A DNA stretch of 64,000 bases, from contig CAXIPT010000005.1 in assembly GCA_964030475.1 (NCBI GenBank), positions 4,196,650 to 4,260,649 on the forward strand, given 5' to 3'. A program made the position numbers and the translations under genes. Of the stretch, positions 23,306-34,228 are shown piece after piece (positions within the stretch are counted from its first letter, which is position 1; every line of letters starts with the position of its first letter). This DNA is from Tethya wilhelma. Lineage: Eukaryota; Porifera; Demospongiae; Tethyida; Tethyidae. Under the pieces are notes generated by a model. It had not been told where the DNA came from and did not search any database. It saw only the letters and a list, made by a program, of their open reading frames with translations.

Positions 23306-23638
23306 ATACATGTAACAAGACCAACATACCTGTTCTTATTTCAGTTGTTGGCTTGAACAGTGAGTTCTGTTTCCCCGAAATTGTGATTGCTGAAGTACTG
23401 CCTCATTAATCAGGTTAATGAGCTAAAATTTAAAGTCCATTGTATGACGTGTTTGTATTCAAGTTCATCCTACGTTCTTATAATTCTTGGAATGGCATCA
23501 CAACAGATTTCAAATATTGCACACTTTCTTGGTGTCAAATAGTAGATGGGTCCTGGTTGTTGAGAGCTGTAAGGTTGTGTGTATGCAGTGGGACAGAGAA
23601 AGAATAATAGCCTGGATTTTAGTTACATCTGTTCTGCN

Positions 23639-23985
23639 AGTTGAAGGATAGAATAAAACAGCTCCAGATTTGTGAAGAATCACTGAAAGATAACGATACG
23701 AACCAACCAAAGTGTTCTCTCTTGAGTTTCAAGAGTTTTTGCTTGTACTCATGGTGCTTAACCTCTCAGACCAAGATTTGGTTTACAGATTCGGTGATCA
23801 CCAATTAACACTCTCTCAGACATTCCAAAAATGGTTAGATATCATGTACAGAAGGCTACACTCTCTTATTAAGTGGACAGGAAGAGAGGAACTGCTGAAG
23901 ACTATGACAAATATCTTTAGAAATTTTTCAAGTCATGCGTAGTGATAATTGATTGCTTTGTGTTGCTTAGCAGAGTCAAGGAGGT
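23639..23985 (+). pseudogene. DDE_Tnp_4-type transposase fragment
   Basis: The plus strand reads LSDQDLVYRFGDHQLTLSQ, then FQKWLDIMYRRLHSLIKW and REELLKTM. This is the helical region before the catalytic core in IS5/Harbinger-like DDE_Tnp_4 transposases. One base out of frame it continues SCVVIIDCF, which includes the first catalytic aspartate. The frameshift near 23932 and the abrupt switch at about 23955 into another repeat show it is dead. Upstream (23639-23710) corresponds to the coiled-coil part seen on the other strand at 27540-27600. Confidence 0.6.
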
Positions 23986-24975
23986 TGAGTAGCTCTGCAA
24001 ACAAGGCTAATGGGTTGAGTCGATGGAAGATGATAGTGAACCACTTACCATATAGCGGGTAAACTTAGCAAGAATTCAATTTAGCGAATTGGCGAATTAT
24101 TCTTCAAATCGCCAAACAGTTTAATGCGCATGTGCGCCCATATATTAAACTATGCAGCGTGCGGAATTGAATCGCCAAATTAAAAATCACCAATAATCCC
24201 AAAATGGGAATTTTCCAAATTTTAAACCCGCCAAATTTACCCGCTATATGGTATGTGGTAATGTGTCTTTGCATACTACAAAAGTGTCTTCTCCTTTTTC
24301 TTCGTCTCCTCTTTTTCTTGCTACCAGGCGGGTTTGTAACAAAATCTGAAGTTTTATATCGGTCTCAGTGCGGCATATAAAGAGAGGCGGCCTTGCCCAT
24401 ACAGGACCATCTAATGTCCCAAGAGGTGTCATGCAGTCGTAGACCTTCATCTTGCATGGCATTGAAGGGAAATCCAAGCCCATATGAGAGGCTGAGAGTT
24501 TCCCATCAACAACAACTATGGAAATGCAACTCTTCTGCATAGCCATTTTTTTTACTATAAATCCAATCTCAACAATAAGACTGAGGTCACTCAATTAAAT
24601 ATATATATATACTTAAATCATCAACAAGAGTTCACTAGATACTATATATACATATCAGCAGTCATGTGTGAATTACAAAACACATTACATTAATAGTTAT
24701 TATTAGTACTCAATGTCTGTTCCAATTACTATATTACCTCCTCTCAGAAGCTCGTCCCAAGCTTTAACTTTGCATGGCGAGTCGATGAGACTCTTGGACA
24801 AAGAGAGTACTTAGCATTACTTCTATCTTGTGCAGTGAATCTCTGCTCTTTATTAGAATATTTGACTTCAGAGAGGGTATCTTCAATCACTAAATCAGTG
24901 CCTAGACTACTCACACGTCTGTGGTTCAGCACCACTCTGATGAGCCAGCAATGGTCCCAGCTGACTGTTCATCTC
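23955..24975 (-). mobile_element. Retroelement-associated repeat, copy 1
   Basis: Matches 29262-29668 plus 31256-31690 in the same order and strand, so the second copy is split by about 1.6 kb. It contains two minus-strand open stretches (24594-24244, 24935-24744) whose second part (VSSLGTDLVIEDTLSEV) follows an integrase fragment in copy 2. It is probably the 3' part of a Ty3/gypsy-type element. No long terminal repeats were delimited. Confidence 0.45.
24048..24251. mobile_element. 204-bp TA-flanked MITE
   Basis: CCATATAGCGGGTAAA at the left end and its reverse complement at the right, flanked by TA (24046-24047, 24252-24253). The second repeat copy at about 29360 lacks the insertion (gaaccacttatatgtgg). 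A related, degenerate end is visible near 34713 (ccgtatagccggaaat). Confidence 0.75.
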
Positions 24976-27400
24976 TCTTGAGAAGATACGCATCCGTCCA
25001 GAATGCTTGATTTGTCCATTCCCAGTATGGTAGTACTGGGTACATAGGAATGACACGAATGCCATTCACGCGAATAACTCTGCAAAAACTGAGCGCTTGG
25101 CACTAAAAGGCTTCTTAAGCTACTATTTAGCTCTTTCTCTTTCTAACAAGCCTAAAAACATGGCCTTAAACCATCGCTAAAGTACCAAACTAAAATATGC
25201 CAAACCTCCAATTTTCTCCATCNATCTAAAAAAATTACACAAAGAATTCAACAAAAGCCTGTAGTTCCTGAGATCTGAGGCTTTTCAGCCTCTTTGAGCG
25301 CTAAGCTTCGAGGCCACACCCATAATTTTGGGGGACGAGCCTGAGCGAGCTTCATAGCATAGACAGTAGAAGCTTAGCTACTGATATGAAATGGCCTGAG
25401 GTCCTTTTACAAAGCAACAAAAGCCTATTGTTTCTGAAATCTGAGGCTTTTCAGCCTATCTGAGCTAAACTTCGAGGCCACACCCATTTATCCTGTTAAA
25501 AATTTTGGGGCAAGCATGAGGGGCGAGCCTGAGCGAGTCCCATAGCATAGCTGCAGACCAGCTTATTGATACACACTCATCCAACTACATTATACAGAAA
25601 TAACAATACTAGGCTACACAATAAACTGCTATAATATATCAAATACCATCAAAATACTTATAAGATTCAGTATGTACCCTGCACCAAGGGTTATGCACCT
25701 TGGTGCCTTCATTTCCAAGGTACTGAAATTTTAAGTCCATAACCTGATTTTTAAGGTGCGTGTAATTGTGTCCACAATAGAGGCTGGGTAAAATTCTAAG
25801 TATTTCAACTCTCCCAATATATTTAGCATTTATCAAGTACATATAATTAGTTGAAAACAAATTTTACAAGATAGCATTGAATACCAGAAAATGAACCTTA
25901 AAGTTAAGTATAGTGACATTAATACAATTTTAGCACAAATGGAATGAAAACAAAAGAAAAATTTATACTTACTGAGTTGTTCTAAAAATTTATTTGATCT
26001 TGTTTAGTTCCTATCTGATAATTGTCTTTACTTCTATCCTGTATATTTTGTACAGTACGACCCGGAAACATCCCTTTCTCCAACTGTTCTCCAAGGAAAA
26101 TTTTGCATACTTCAGTTTTGGGAGGATTTCCCTATCCGTGATGTTGTAACCTCTTTGATGATCTCTGTAAATGATAAACAGCACAATAATTAAAAACATT
26201 ACCTTCTTCAAGGGTATAAAATTGTCTCCTCCATTTGAGAGCAGGTTATTCAGGCAATTTTTTTTTCCTTTGGCCACTTGTTTCAGCATCTTATGTGTCT
26301 CAATAGATGCATGCATATCACCACTATACTGATATGCTGCCGGTGGATGTTTAGGGAGTGGGTGAGGTGTTTTGCTGCTGCATGCTCTTGCTGCTCTGTG
26401 CCACTTAGGCCTACTGCCATTGCAATTCTTTTCCAATTTCCATTTACGTGGTAAAAACAAGTTGGTTCCCCTCTCTAGATCTCCTGCATACTCAAGGACG
26501 TGCTGGTGAATGTGCCTAGGCATCGAAATCCATATGCTGTAACTGTTTTGTGGTCAAAGACACTCACCACCACCATATCCTGGCCTCCTTCACCATCATA
26601 TTACACACCACTTCCTCTCTTCGGAAGTTCGTGTACACCAAGTAGTACATGAGGAATCTAAGTGTGGGTAAGAAGTATTAGCATGAGTTAGGTAAATGTG
26701 TTAAATGTGTGGATAACAAGTATTAGCACAAGTTGAAATTAAATTGCTAAATGTACCTTCTCCAGACGAGTGGATCTTTGCTTGTGCTTCCTGGAGAGTA
26801 GCTAGATCTAGTGGCGTATCTAGCATGGTGCTCAGGGTGCTCAAGCACCCCCCTAGCTCAGAAAATATATGACATAATTGCTTAAAAGCAGCGCTCAAGA
26901 CAAGCACAGTTTAATTAATTTTGCTTGAAATAGAATAAGCTGATAAGACTTTAAATTCACTCTCAAGAGTGAAATTTTATGTAAAATTGGAGAAAAGGCC
27001 AAAAATACAGTGGCATCTCCGGCATGATCGCATTCATAACCATTAATAATTTTGCTTATGTGAGACAAAGGTGGGCATGGCTATCTCAAAATTTTCGGGT
27101 GCTCTACACCCGCAATCAGCACTCCCATGTGATGCCACTGAGACTCTCCAGGAATTTAACAAACTTAAGCTCTTTTGAGACACCCATGTTCTGGGTAGTA
27201 AAATCTTGCTTCTTGCCAGACAGCACGTGTTTGTTCTTGATCTGCGTGACCTGGATCGTGGCCACTCTCCATTAGAGATCCTCAGGCATGCTACATTGGA
27301 AATATATGATAAAATATTAACAACAAAATAAATTACATAAAATTATATTGTGTAAAATGTGGTGGATAAGAAGTGCACTTGAAGTTTATTGGTGTTTAAC
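24976..27400. other. Repeat-rich stretch without a recognisable gene
   Basis: Contains a duplicated block (25250-25375 and 25425-25560, with 'gaggcttttcagcct' and 'cgaggccacaccca') and the word GGGCGAGCCTGAGCGA that recurs near 60088 and 60898. An open minus-strand stretch (26523-26011, 170 residues) is not recognised and has no splice or homology support. A weak inverted pair (agtggcgtatctagcatgg near 26810, and the reverse near 27125) could mark an old MITE. Confidence 0.4.
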
Positions 27401-27409
27401 TTACGAGAT

Positions 27410-27610
27410 CTATCTCCAAGAGATAGTTAATCGTTACCAAATCTGTAGGCTAAATCTTGGTCTCACAAGCAAAAACTCTTGAGTGAACACTTCAGCTGGA
27501 ATGGGAAATATACATGCTCCTGTGTAAAACTTTACTTTTGCATCATTATCTTTCAGTGATTCTTCACACATCTGGAGTTATTTTATTCTATTCTTCAACT
27601 ATAGTTCAAT
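27410..27610 (-). pseudogene. DDE_Tnp_4-type transposase fragment, second copy
   Basis: The minus strand reads MCEESLKDNDAKVKFYTGA and then EFLLVRPRFSLQIW before a stop, the reverse of 23639-23790. The VKFYTG motif lies before the helical region in this transposase family. It is degenerate. Confidence 0.5.
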
Positions 27611-27774
27611 TATACTTAGAGTATTTCACTAGTCATAAAACTGAAACTTTTAATTTTCAGATATTTCGGTCGCTATTATGCAGCTGACCGTATTCCTCTC
27701 AGACTCTCGAAGATTCTTACACCCCTATTGAAGACTCTCGCACTTTTCTACCAATGAATTTTTGCCTGTTTATT

Positions 27775-27950
27775 GGTCTGTACCATTATCTGTGACTTCA
27801 TCACTGTCACCTGGTTGATTTGTACCATCATCTGTGACTTCATCAGAGTCACCTGGTAGATTTGAATCAGTGTCACTGCTTGCTGTTTTCTGGTCTGTAC
27901 CATGCATCATCTGTGGCTTCATCACTGTCACCAGGTAGATTTGACTCGTC
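27775..27950 (-). repeat. 42-bp coding-type minisatellite (acidic repeat)
   Basis: About four 42-bp units translating on the minus strand as GDSDEVTDDGTNQP-like acidic repeats. It stands just outside the pogo-type end at 27991. No host exon was identified. Confidence 0.55.
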
Positions 27951-27990
27951 ACTGGAGAGTGCTACAAAGTATTAACAATATCAACATGTA

Positions 27991-28009
27991 GAGTAACTCA
28001 CCATTCACC
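27991..28009 (+). mobile_element. Pogo-like 5' terminal repeat truncated by gap
   Basis: GAGTAACTCACCATTCACC preceded by TA is identical to the right end of the large element (14576 reading leftward). It runs into the N at 28010, so a further copy probably starts here. Confidence 0.6.
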
Positions 28010-28010
28010 N

Positions 28011-29260
28011 AAGAGACTCAATAAGGAGATTGTTAAATGCAGCCCATACAGGAAGAATTCTGCACACACTCTTAACAGCCATTCCATCTTGTTTGCGTTC
28101 TTTTTACGATTTAGCCATTCCTGTGTCTCATTACATTTCCAATGTTTTTTGTACTTGTGAATATAAGAATACCACTTTCATCATCTGTAATAATTATTAT
28201 TACTATTGCATTATTAGAGTTTATTAAAATTTCAAATAACTGCAAGGACAGCATTCTACATGCTCTGCTGCATCAAAGAATTCTCTCAAGGCACCATGCA
28301 GAAGGTAGCAGCACCCAACGATGCCAAGAATGGCTGGGCAGTAGCACATCAATCATTGTATGTTTCCACTGTTTTAGCCTGTTGTACTCACAGTAAAGTT
28401 GCTGTATACTATGATTTATATACTTTTCAGGTGCTTTTTCTAACAAACAATGTACCTGAAAGATATTTGTATAAGATTCATGGTGATAAAGAAACAACAA
28501 ACTAGCTAGCTTGCGAAGAGATCTTCGAATGTGATCAAGTTTGCAGGGCCTATGATTCACTACCAGTATTAGAGCCAGTGGTCTCAATCTTAAAACCAGG
28601 AGTTCCAGAGAGCCTCCTCTCAAAGGAAATCGATTTAATCAGAGATATAATAACAGAACTTCATCACTACTAGACTCAGAGACATCCTCACTGTCAGAAA
28701 CAGCTCTCACTGATAACCTTGAAATCTTGACCAAAAGCTCCCCATCCTCTGTCCGGGAACTCTCAGGATAGTTGAAGCCTCTGTCCCGTGTCCCGCCCGG
28801 AAATCCAAATTTACCTGAAATGTTAGACAAAAGTGCACTTTTCCCAGAAAAATACAACCGTTTTTCTCAAAATATAGCTCTATGCTGTCCCAAATCTACC
28901 TAAAAAAGCAAGTGCTTTTCTGAAGCGCTCGCAACACTAGAATTTATTTTGCACTTTGCACTTAAGCAATTAATGGGCATGTCAGGGGTGTGGCTTACAA
29001 TTTTTGCATGTGCGATTTTAATGTCCTGGGATTTTAGCTTGAGGTTGGCACCTATGCATCCTCACTCTGAACACACACACCAGGGGAATTGTTATCCAGT
29101 TCATGATAGAAAACATCATTTGAAAGATCAATATTAAACTCATTCTCTTAGCTTGCCACATTTCAGGCTCACTAATAACAAGCTGTTCCTCCTTCATTCC
29201 TTCATCAATGACATTCTTTGAATGATTAGCTGTGTCACTGTTGTCTTCAGATTGCTTGAC
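28011..29260. other. Intergenic repeats, no gene seen
   Basis: 28030-28150 repeats the window's first foldback element, and 28830-29060 repeats 3010-3330. The open frames here overlap on both strands and show no family features. Confidence 0.4.
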
Positions 29261-29261
29261 C

Positions 29262-29668
29262 TCATTAGCAGAGTCAAGGAGGTTGAGTAGCCTCGTTCCC
29301 AGGCCTGGAAATGGGTTGAGAAGATGGAAGATTGGCATCTAAGTACAGTAGTAGCGCGGAACCACTTATATGTGGATAAGGTGTCTTTGTATACTCGAAT
29401 TCCTTCTCCCTTTTCTTCGTCTCCTCTTTTTCTTGCTACCAGGCGGGTTTGTAACATAATCTGAAGTTTTATCAGTCTCAGCGTGCAGCAAGACCAGGAA
29501 TAACTTACAGAGAGACCCGTACAAGACTGTCTAATGTCCCAAGAGGCGTCACATAGTTTTAGACCTTCAGCTTGCATGGTAGGAAGGGAAATCCAAGCCC
29601 ATAAAGGGCTGAAAGTTTCCCATCAACAACAACTATGGAAATGCAATTCTTCTGCATCTTAGGTGCAT
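29262..29668 (-). mobile_element. Retroelement-associated repeat, copy 2 (left part)
   Basis: A direct copy of 23975-24540. It resumes at 31256 after an insertion or deletion difference of about 1.6 kb. Confidence 0.45.
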
Positions 29669-30016
29669 TAAGGACTGGGTACCCAATTTTTAGAAAGGAA
29701 GTTGAAATAAAATCATAACGAATTGTGCTATTACCATGGAAATGCATATACATATAATGCCTCAAGTGTCTGCTTTATGTAGACATTACTCTTTATGTCA
29801 TGTGACTTATCGTATGCGAATGATTAATGATTTATATATAATAAATTAGGTGGAGCACTTAGAAGGCTTCAGTGATTAAAATATTCATATCACTAGTTAC
29901 GGACAAATTTGTCTAAGGGCTACGTGTTTAAAATAATTATGTGTGAGATACAGCACTGATGAAGTTCTTGGCTGGTGTGCTCTAGATAGAAAATGTCTCC
30001 CGGCTATTTATGTAAT

Positions 30017-30110
30017 AGTTAAAGCACGAGCACGAGGGATATGGCATATAATGTCCCATAACCTGAGGGCATTATATGCCATAGATCACGAGTGCGCACG
30101 TGCTTTAACT
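30017..30110. repeat. Long imperfect palindrome
   Basis: AGTTAAAGCACG...GGCATATAATG and its reverse complement face each other across about 10 bases (arms about 41 and 44 bases). It is probably a foldback MITE. An RNA hairpin is possible if the region is transcribed. Confidence 0.6.
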
Positions 30111-30639
30111 AGTTTAAATCCCACGTTACAAGCGGGAAATAAAACGTCTTACTATTGGTCAGCGCTTGCTTGACAACCAAAGCGAAAAAGAATGGTCTCA
30201 TAGTTACAGTGTATTTAGTTCAAAAGTAGTGAAATTGTGTCCACTGCTGGTATTTTCTTCTTTGATTTCAAGGTCACCCTTTTTGCTTGGACATTTTGCC
30301 ACAACTGGTGGTCGTTCACGGATAGCTACATCTAGCTACCTAGAACTGAGGCCTCAACGACGAGAAAATGATATGGTGAGCTGAAACACTGGCAGCTATA
30401 GAGCAGCAATGACAGCACCTAGCATTTTTCAGTACAAACTTTGTAATGGTCTCTCAGTCTAGGACTCGAGAACAAGAAAATGAAAGGGCCGGGCTAAACT
30501 TACTGGCAGCTAGAGCAGCAATCATCAGTGACAGCACCTAGTGTTTTTCAGTACAAACCGAGGTTTGTATTGGTCACTGACTCAAGAAAGACATACACTA
30601 ATCTTTTTTTCATGCTAAAAGCATCAAGTTTTGTTTTTT

Positions 30640-30895
30640 TAAGTGCCCCTTCGGGTTTACCACAATTGTGGCTAACGAGGGCCTACAAATAGCCTAGGGC
30701 TAATGAATGCAGGTCCCTGGGACCGACGGCTTTACATCCCCTCCTAAGGATGCGGTGAAATTCACCTCCTCATTTTTGGGCTAGAGCTGAGTTGACTCCT
30801 AGGCAAGAGCTCGCAAGAGAAAATACATGTGGTACTGGAGGGACTTGAACCGCCTGTCAGAGTCAATGGTGAACAAGCCACCAGGCCACCCCCTT
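30640..30895 (-). repeat. tRNA-derived SINE
   Basis: Read on the minus strand, the head starts near 30893 and contains an A-box-like TGGCCTGGTGG (30888-30878) and a B-box GGTTCAAGTCC (30851-30841). These are spaced as in an RNA polymerase III promoter. They are followed by a tRNA-unrelated body with a GC-rich hairpin (GGACCGACGG/GTCCC region) and a CCCGAAGGGGCAC tail. A free tRNA gene is ruled out by the lack of a cloverleaf continuation. Confidence 0.6.
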
Positions 30896-31255
30896 TTGTT
30901 GATACTCAGTACTATGAGCTCACTTGCATTTCATCTATTAGTGCATGCCCTGCAGCAATGTATAATTCCCTGTGGTTAGGGGATTATGGCTTATACAATA
31001 CATAGCAACAATAATTTAAGGAACGGAAAGCCTACTGGTTAAGCCCTTAGACAAAAATGTAGTATATGAAGATACAATTAAAGTGTGAAAACCAAGGAAG
31101 CCTTCTAAGTGTTCCAGAAATTGAATTATTCATGAAAAAATGAATATTCATCATCTGAAGGGGCAACAGATGAAGTAAAGATTATATTCCAGTTCTTCAT
31201 ATGTTAAAATCAGGTCACTATGGTGATGTCATGCATATTAATTAGTGATTGAATT

Positions 31256-32215
31256 TAGCATAAATCCAATCTCAATAATACGTAAGACTCAAATACTTCA
31301 ATCATCAACATAAGTTTACTCAATAATTATACATATCAGCACACATGCAGATTAGAGTCACATGCAAATTACATAACACTACATTAATAGTTATTATTAT
31401 TACTCAATGTCTGTTCTAATTCAATACATTACCTCCTCCTCTTGGAAGCTCGTCCCAAGCTTTAACTTTGCATGGTGAGTTGATTTGGACGTGAGACTTT
31501 TGGATGAAGAGAGTACTTAGCATTACTTCTATCTAGTGCAATGAATCTCTGCTCTTCTTTATTAGACTCTTCGACTTCAGAGAGGGTATCTTCAGTAACT
31601 GAATTGATGTCCAGACTACTCACACATCTGTGGTTCAGCACCTCTCTGATCTGAATTCTGGGAGCTAGCAATGGTCCTAACTGACTGCTTATCTCTCTTG
31701 GTATTTGTCCAGAACAATGCTTGTTTTGTCAAACCATTGGGGAGTTTTGGTGGACAGTTGCACACTCTAACATCAGATTCGAGAGAAAATTGGCTCTTCT
31801 ATTGGAAAGAAGAGTTTCTGGAATTCCGAATACAGGAATAAGCTCCTCAGCTAGTAAGCAAACAATTTCTGCAGGCTTCTGATCAGAGGTTGTGAATACT
31901 AAAGGCCAAGGCATGCAATCTTGGAACACAATGCAGTATTTGTTCTCCGAAGCTGTTATAGGCATCTCCATAATATCTACCCCCCAGACTTAGAATGGTC
32001 TTTGTACAGGGATAGGTTTAAGGGGAGGCTTTTAAATCTTCCCAGTACCAGACACAACTGTACACTCACCACAATTTCTGGTGCACATGTGCTCCACCGA
32101 ATCCTTGTGTACTAGAAAGTACCCTTACAGCACACCAACATGGCCTTTTTGAAGAATCTCTGTCCTCAGAGATACAGGAGCAACAACCAATTGCTCCTTG
32201 ACATTCTTTCTAGCC
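31256..32215 (-). mobile_element. Ty3/gypsy-type retroelement fragment with integrase, degenerate
   Basis: On the minus strand, 32215-31730 reads through a zinc-binding H2C2-like stretch (HVGVL, then CTRNCGEC) into an rve integrase core (VWGVDIMEMP, KYCIVFQDCM, IPVFGIPETLLS). Stop codons near 32145 and 32035 and the abrupt end at 31729 show it is broken. Downstream, 31671-31462 encodes a short tail shared with 24935-24744. No long terminal repeats, reverse transcriptase or gag were seen. Confidence 0.6.
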
Positions 32216-32685
32216 AATGCCGGATTTGTAATTGTGCTAAGTATATCAAGTATTGTCATGATATTCCTGGATTACATACATTATCTGCAAATGAGGTACT
32301 TAAGAACACATTATAATGTCAAGTGAATGTAGTTAGTAATGCAGATCGATCTATATCTGTTCCAATTCACTTAATCTATATGCCTATATGCCATTTGAAA
32401 GTCCATGCTAATTACAATGGTACTAATTATTTTTTGTACGACAAATCATCAACGAATAATATGCTAAAATATCAAAAAAAGGCCATAATAGAAGCTTTGA
32501 TATTGGAGTCTGTGAGCAATAGACAAAAACTGCATGTGTCCTTTACAATAGAATTCAACACACTGAAAAGATTCAAATGGTATATCCACTTCAGTACACA
32601 GAAAAAAAATAGTGTGCTGATCAGCTCCAGCACATGGGTTAAAATAACACACAGTGTGTTAATATTGATCATCAACACACCTAAT
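32216..32685. other. Intergenic, nothing recognised
   Basis: Low-complexity AT-rich sequence. The overlapping open frames at 32323-32718 (both strands) have no recognisable features. Confidence 0.35.
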
Positions 32686-32689
32686 GTTT

Positions 32690-33340
32690 TACAAGTAGTA
32701 AAAATTTCAAAAAAATAAGCAGTGTAGGAATGGGCAGTGCATTAAAAAGTATCGGAACAAGGCAGGGTCTCAATTTCGGCACATGACTACTTCATTTATA
32801 TTCTTGATCCTTGATATGGATTTTCAGTGTTGTGTTGTGATGATCGTATAATAGTATCGTAGCTTATTCATTGCATTGGTTCAAATTTCTCAGTAGTGTA
32901 GCTAATCACTTGGCTACTAAAGCAATAGAGTAAACTATAACAGACAGGTATATAACTTAAACTGGACTGCCGGCCAAGAGTTGGGCATAAAAATGAAGTA
33001 GTCATGTGCCGAAATTGAGACCCTGCCTTGTTCCGATACTTTTTAATGCACTGCCCATTCCTACACTGCTTATTTTTTTGAAATTTTTACTACTTGTTCA
33101 TTCACTTTTTTCAACACTACAGTGTGGAGACTATTAGAGACTGGTTAGTCCGTACAAAAAGCTTGAGTAGCAGCAATACATGCACTACATTATGCTGGAA
33201 GAGGCTAATGCGCATGCGCACACGTGGATAGATGACTTTTGAACTCTACCTACAAAGATGGCTGCATTGAAGTACGTGAATTTATACACTAAGTTTCAAA
33301 GCTTTCTAGTTTTTGTTTAGGCCTATTTATGATGAAAGCG
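32690..33340 (+). mobile_element. Repeat with ~105-bp inverted arms; related to 62640-63300
   Basis: 32690-32793 and 32993-33097 are reverse complements (core words 'atgggcagtgcattaaaaag' and 'ggcacatgactacttcat'). The following 33098-33330 is matched, inverted, by 62640-62895 in an intron of the TM9SF3 gene, and shorter relatives sit at 59970-60062 and 63190-63300. It is a non-autonomous DNA element family without coding capacity. Confidence 0.65.
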
Positions 33341-33477
33341 AGTGTCAAGGAANAGTTGCTAGCTTGCTGTAATCTCACATGATCACACACAAATTCCACT
33401 GACCTTAATATGAGTGGCTCATTAAGTTAGTGACAGGAATAGCTATTACAACATATGACATAACTAATTGAAATGAA

Positions 33478-34228
33478 TGGGCTGAGTCGAGAGGTCCAAC
33501 CAACACCCTAGCTCATATCACCTGACAACAGCACTAAAATTGAGTCGACAGGTCCAACCACCACCCTCAGGTCTCTATACACATTAAGACAAACACACTG
33601 GTGTAATTTTAGCCAACAACTACAAACTATGTGGTCACATGGCTCTAAAAGCTACTCCATGTGAACCCAATTCAATATCGGCTATGTAGCTCGTATATCA
33701 CTTGACGACAGAACTAAAATTGAGTCGCCACAACCAAATGACACACACACCTCATTATACACATCAAAGTACACCTACTGAACAAATTTGACTCTCTATG
33801 CACAAACTGTGTGCTTACAATGGCTAAAAAGGTACTCAAATACAACCGAATCCAATAGCTGCTGTAGAACTCGTATCTCATGTGACGATGACACCAAAAC
33901 TTTATCGCCAGAACCAAATGACACACAGACCTCATTATACACATCAAAGTACACCTACTGAACAAATTTGACTGTCTATGCACAAACTGTGTGCTTACAA
34001 TGGCTAAAAAGGTACTCAAATACAACCAAATCCAATAGCTGCTGTAGAACTCGTATCTCATGTGACGATGACACCAAAATTTTATCGCCAGAACCAAATG
34101 ACACACACACCTCATTATACACATCAAAGTACACCTACTGAACAAATTTGACTCTCTATGCACAAACTGTGTGCTTACAATGGCTAAAAAGGTACTCAAA
34201 TACAACCGAATCCAATAGCTGCTGTAGT
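33478..34228. repeat. Satellite with 180-bp period
   Basis: Three nearly identical 180-bp units start at 33721, 33901 and 34081 (same offset of 'ccaaatgacacacac'). They are preceded by diverged units from about 33478. One minus-strand frame stays open across the units because 180 is divisible by three, but the translation is not protein-like. Confidence 0.85.

Larger units (their letters stand above)
21693..23637. other. Contig between two gaps, no gene seen
   Basis: No convincing coding frame. It holds a putative TTAA-flanked element (22183-22809) and a (GT)n microsatellite (about 23263-23305). Confidence 0.45.
29669..31255. other. Insertion-type interval splitting the retroelement repeat
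   Basis: Relative to 23975-24975 this interval is extra sequence. It includes the palindrome (30017-30110), the SINE (30640-30895) and otherwise unrecognised AT-rich DNA. A duplicated block with 'actggcagctagagcagcaat' and 'agcacctag..tttttcagtacaaac' lies at 30388-30440 and 30500-30560. Confidence 0.4.

Noticed and set aside
26011..26523. 170-codon minus-strand frame
   Set aside because: No family resemblance, unusual composition and no splice context; treated as chance in a repeat-rich stretch.
33714..34205. 163-codon minus-strand frame
   Set aside because: Open only because the 180-bp satellite period is divisible by three; the translation repeats with the DNA and has no protein features.
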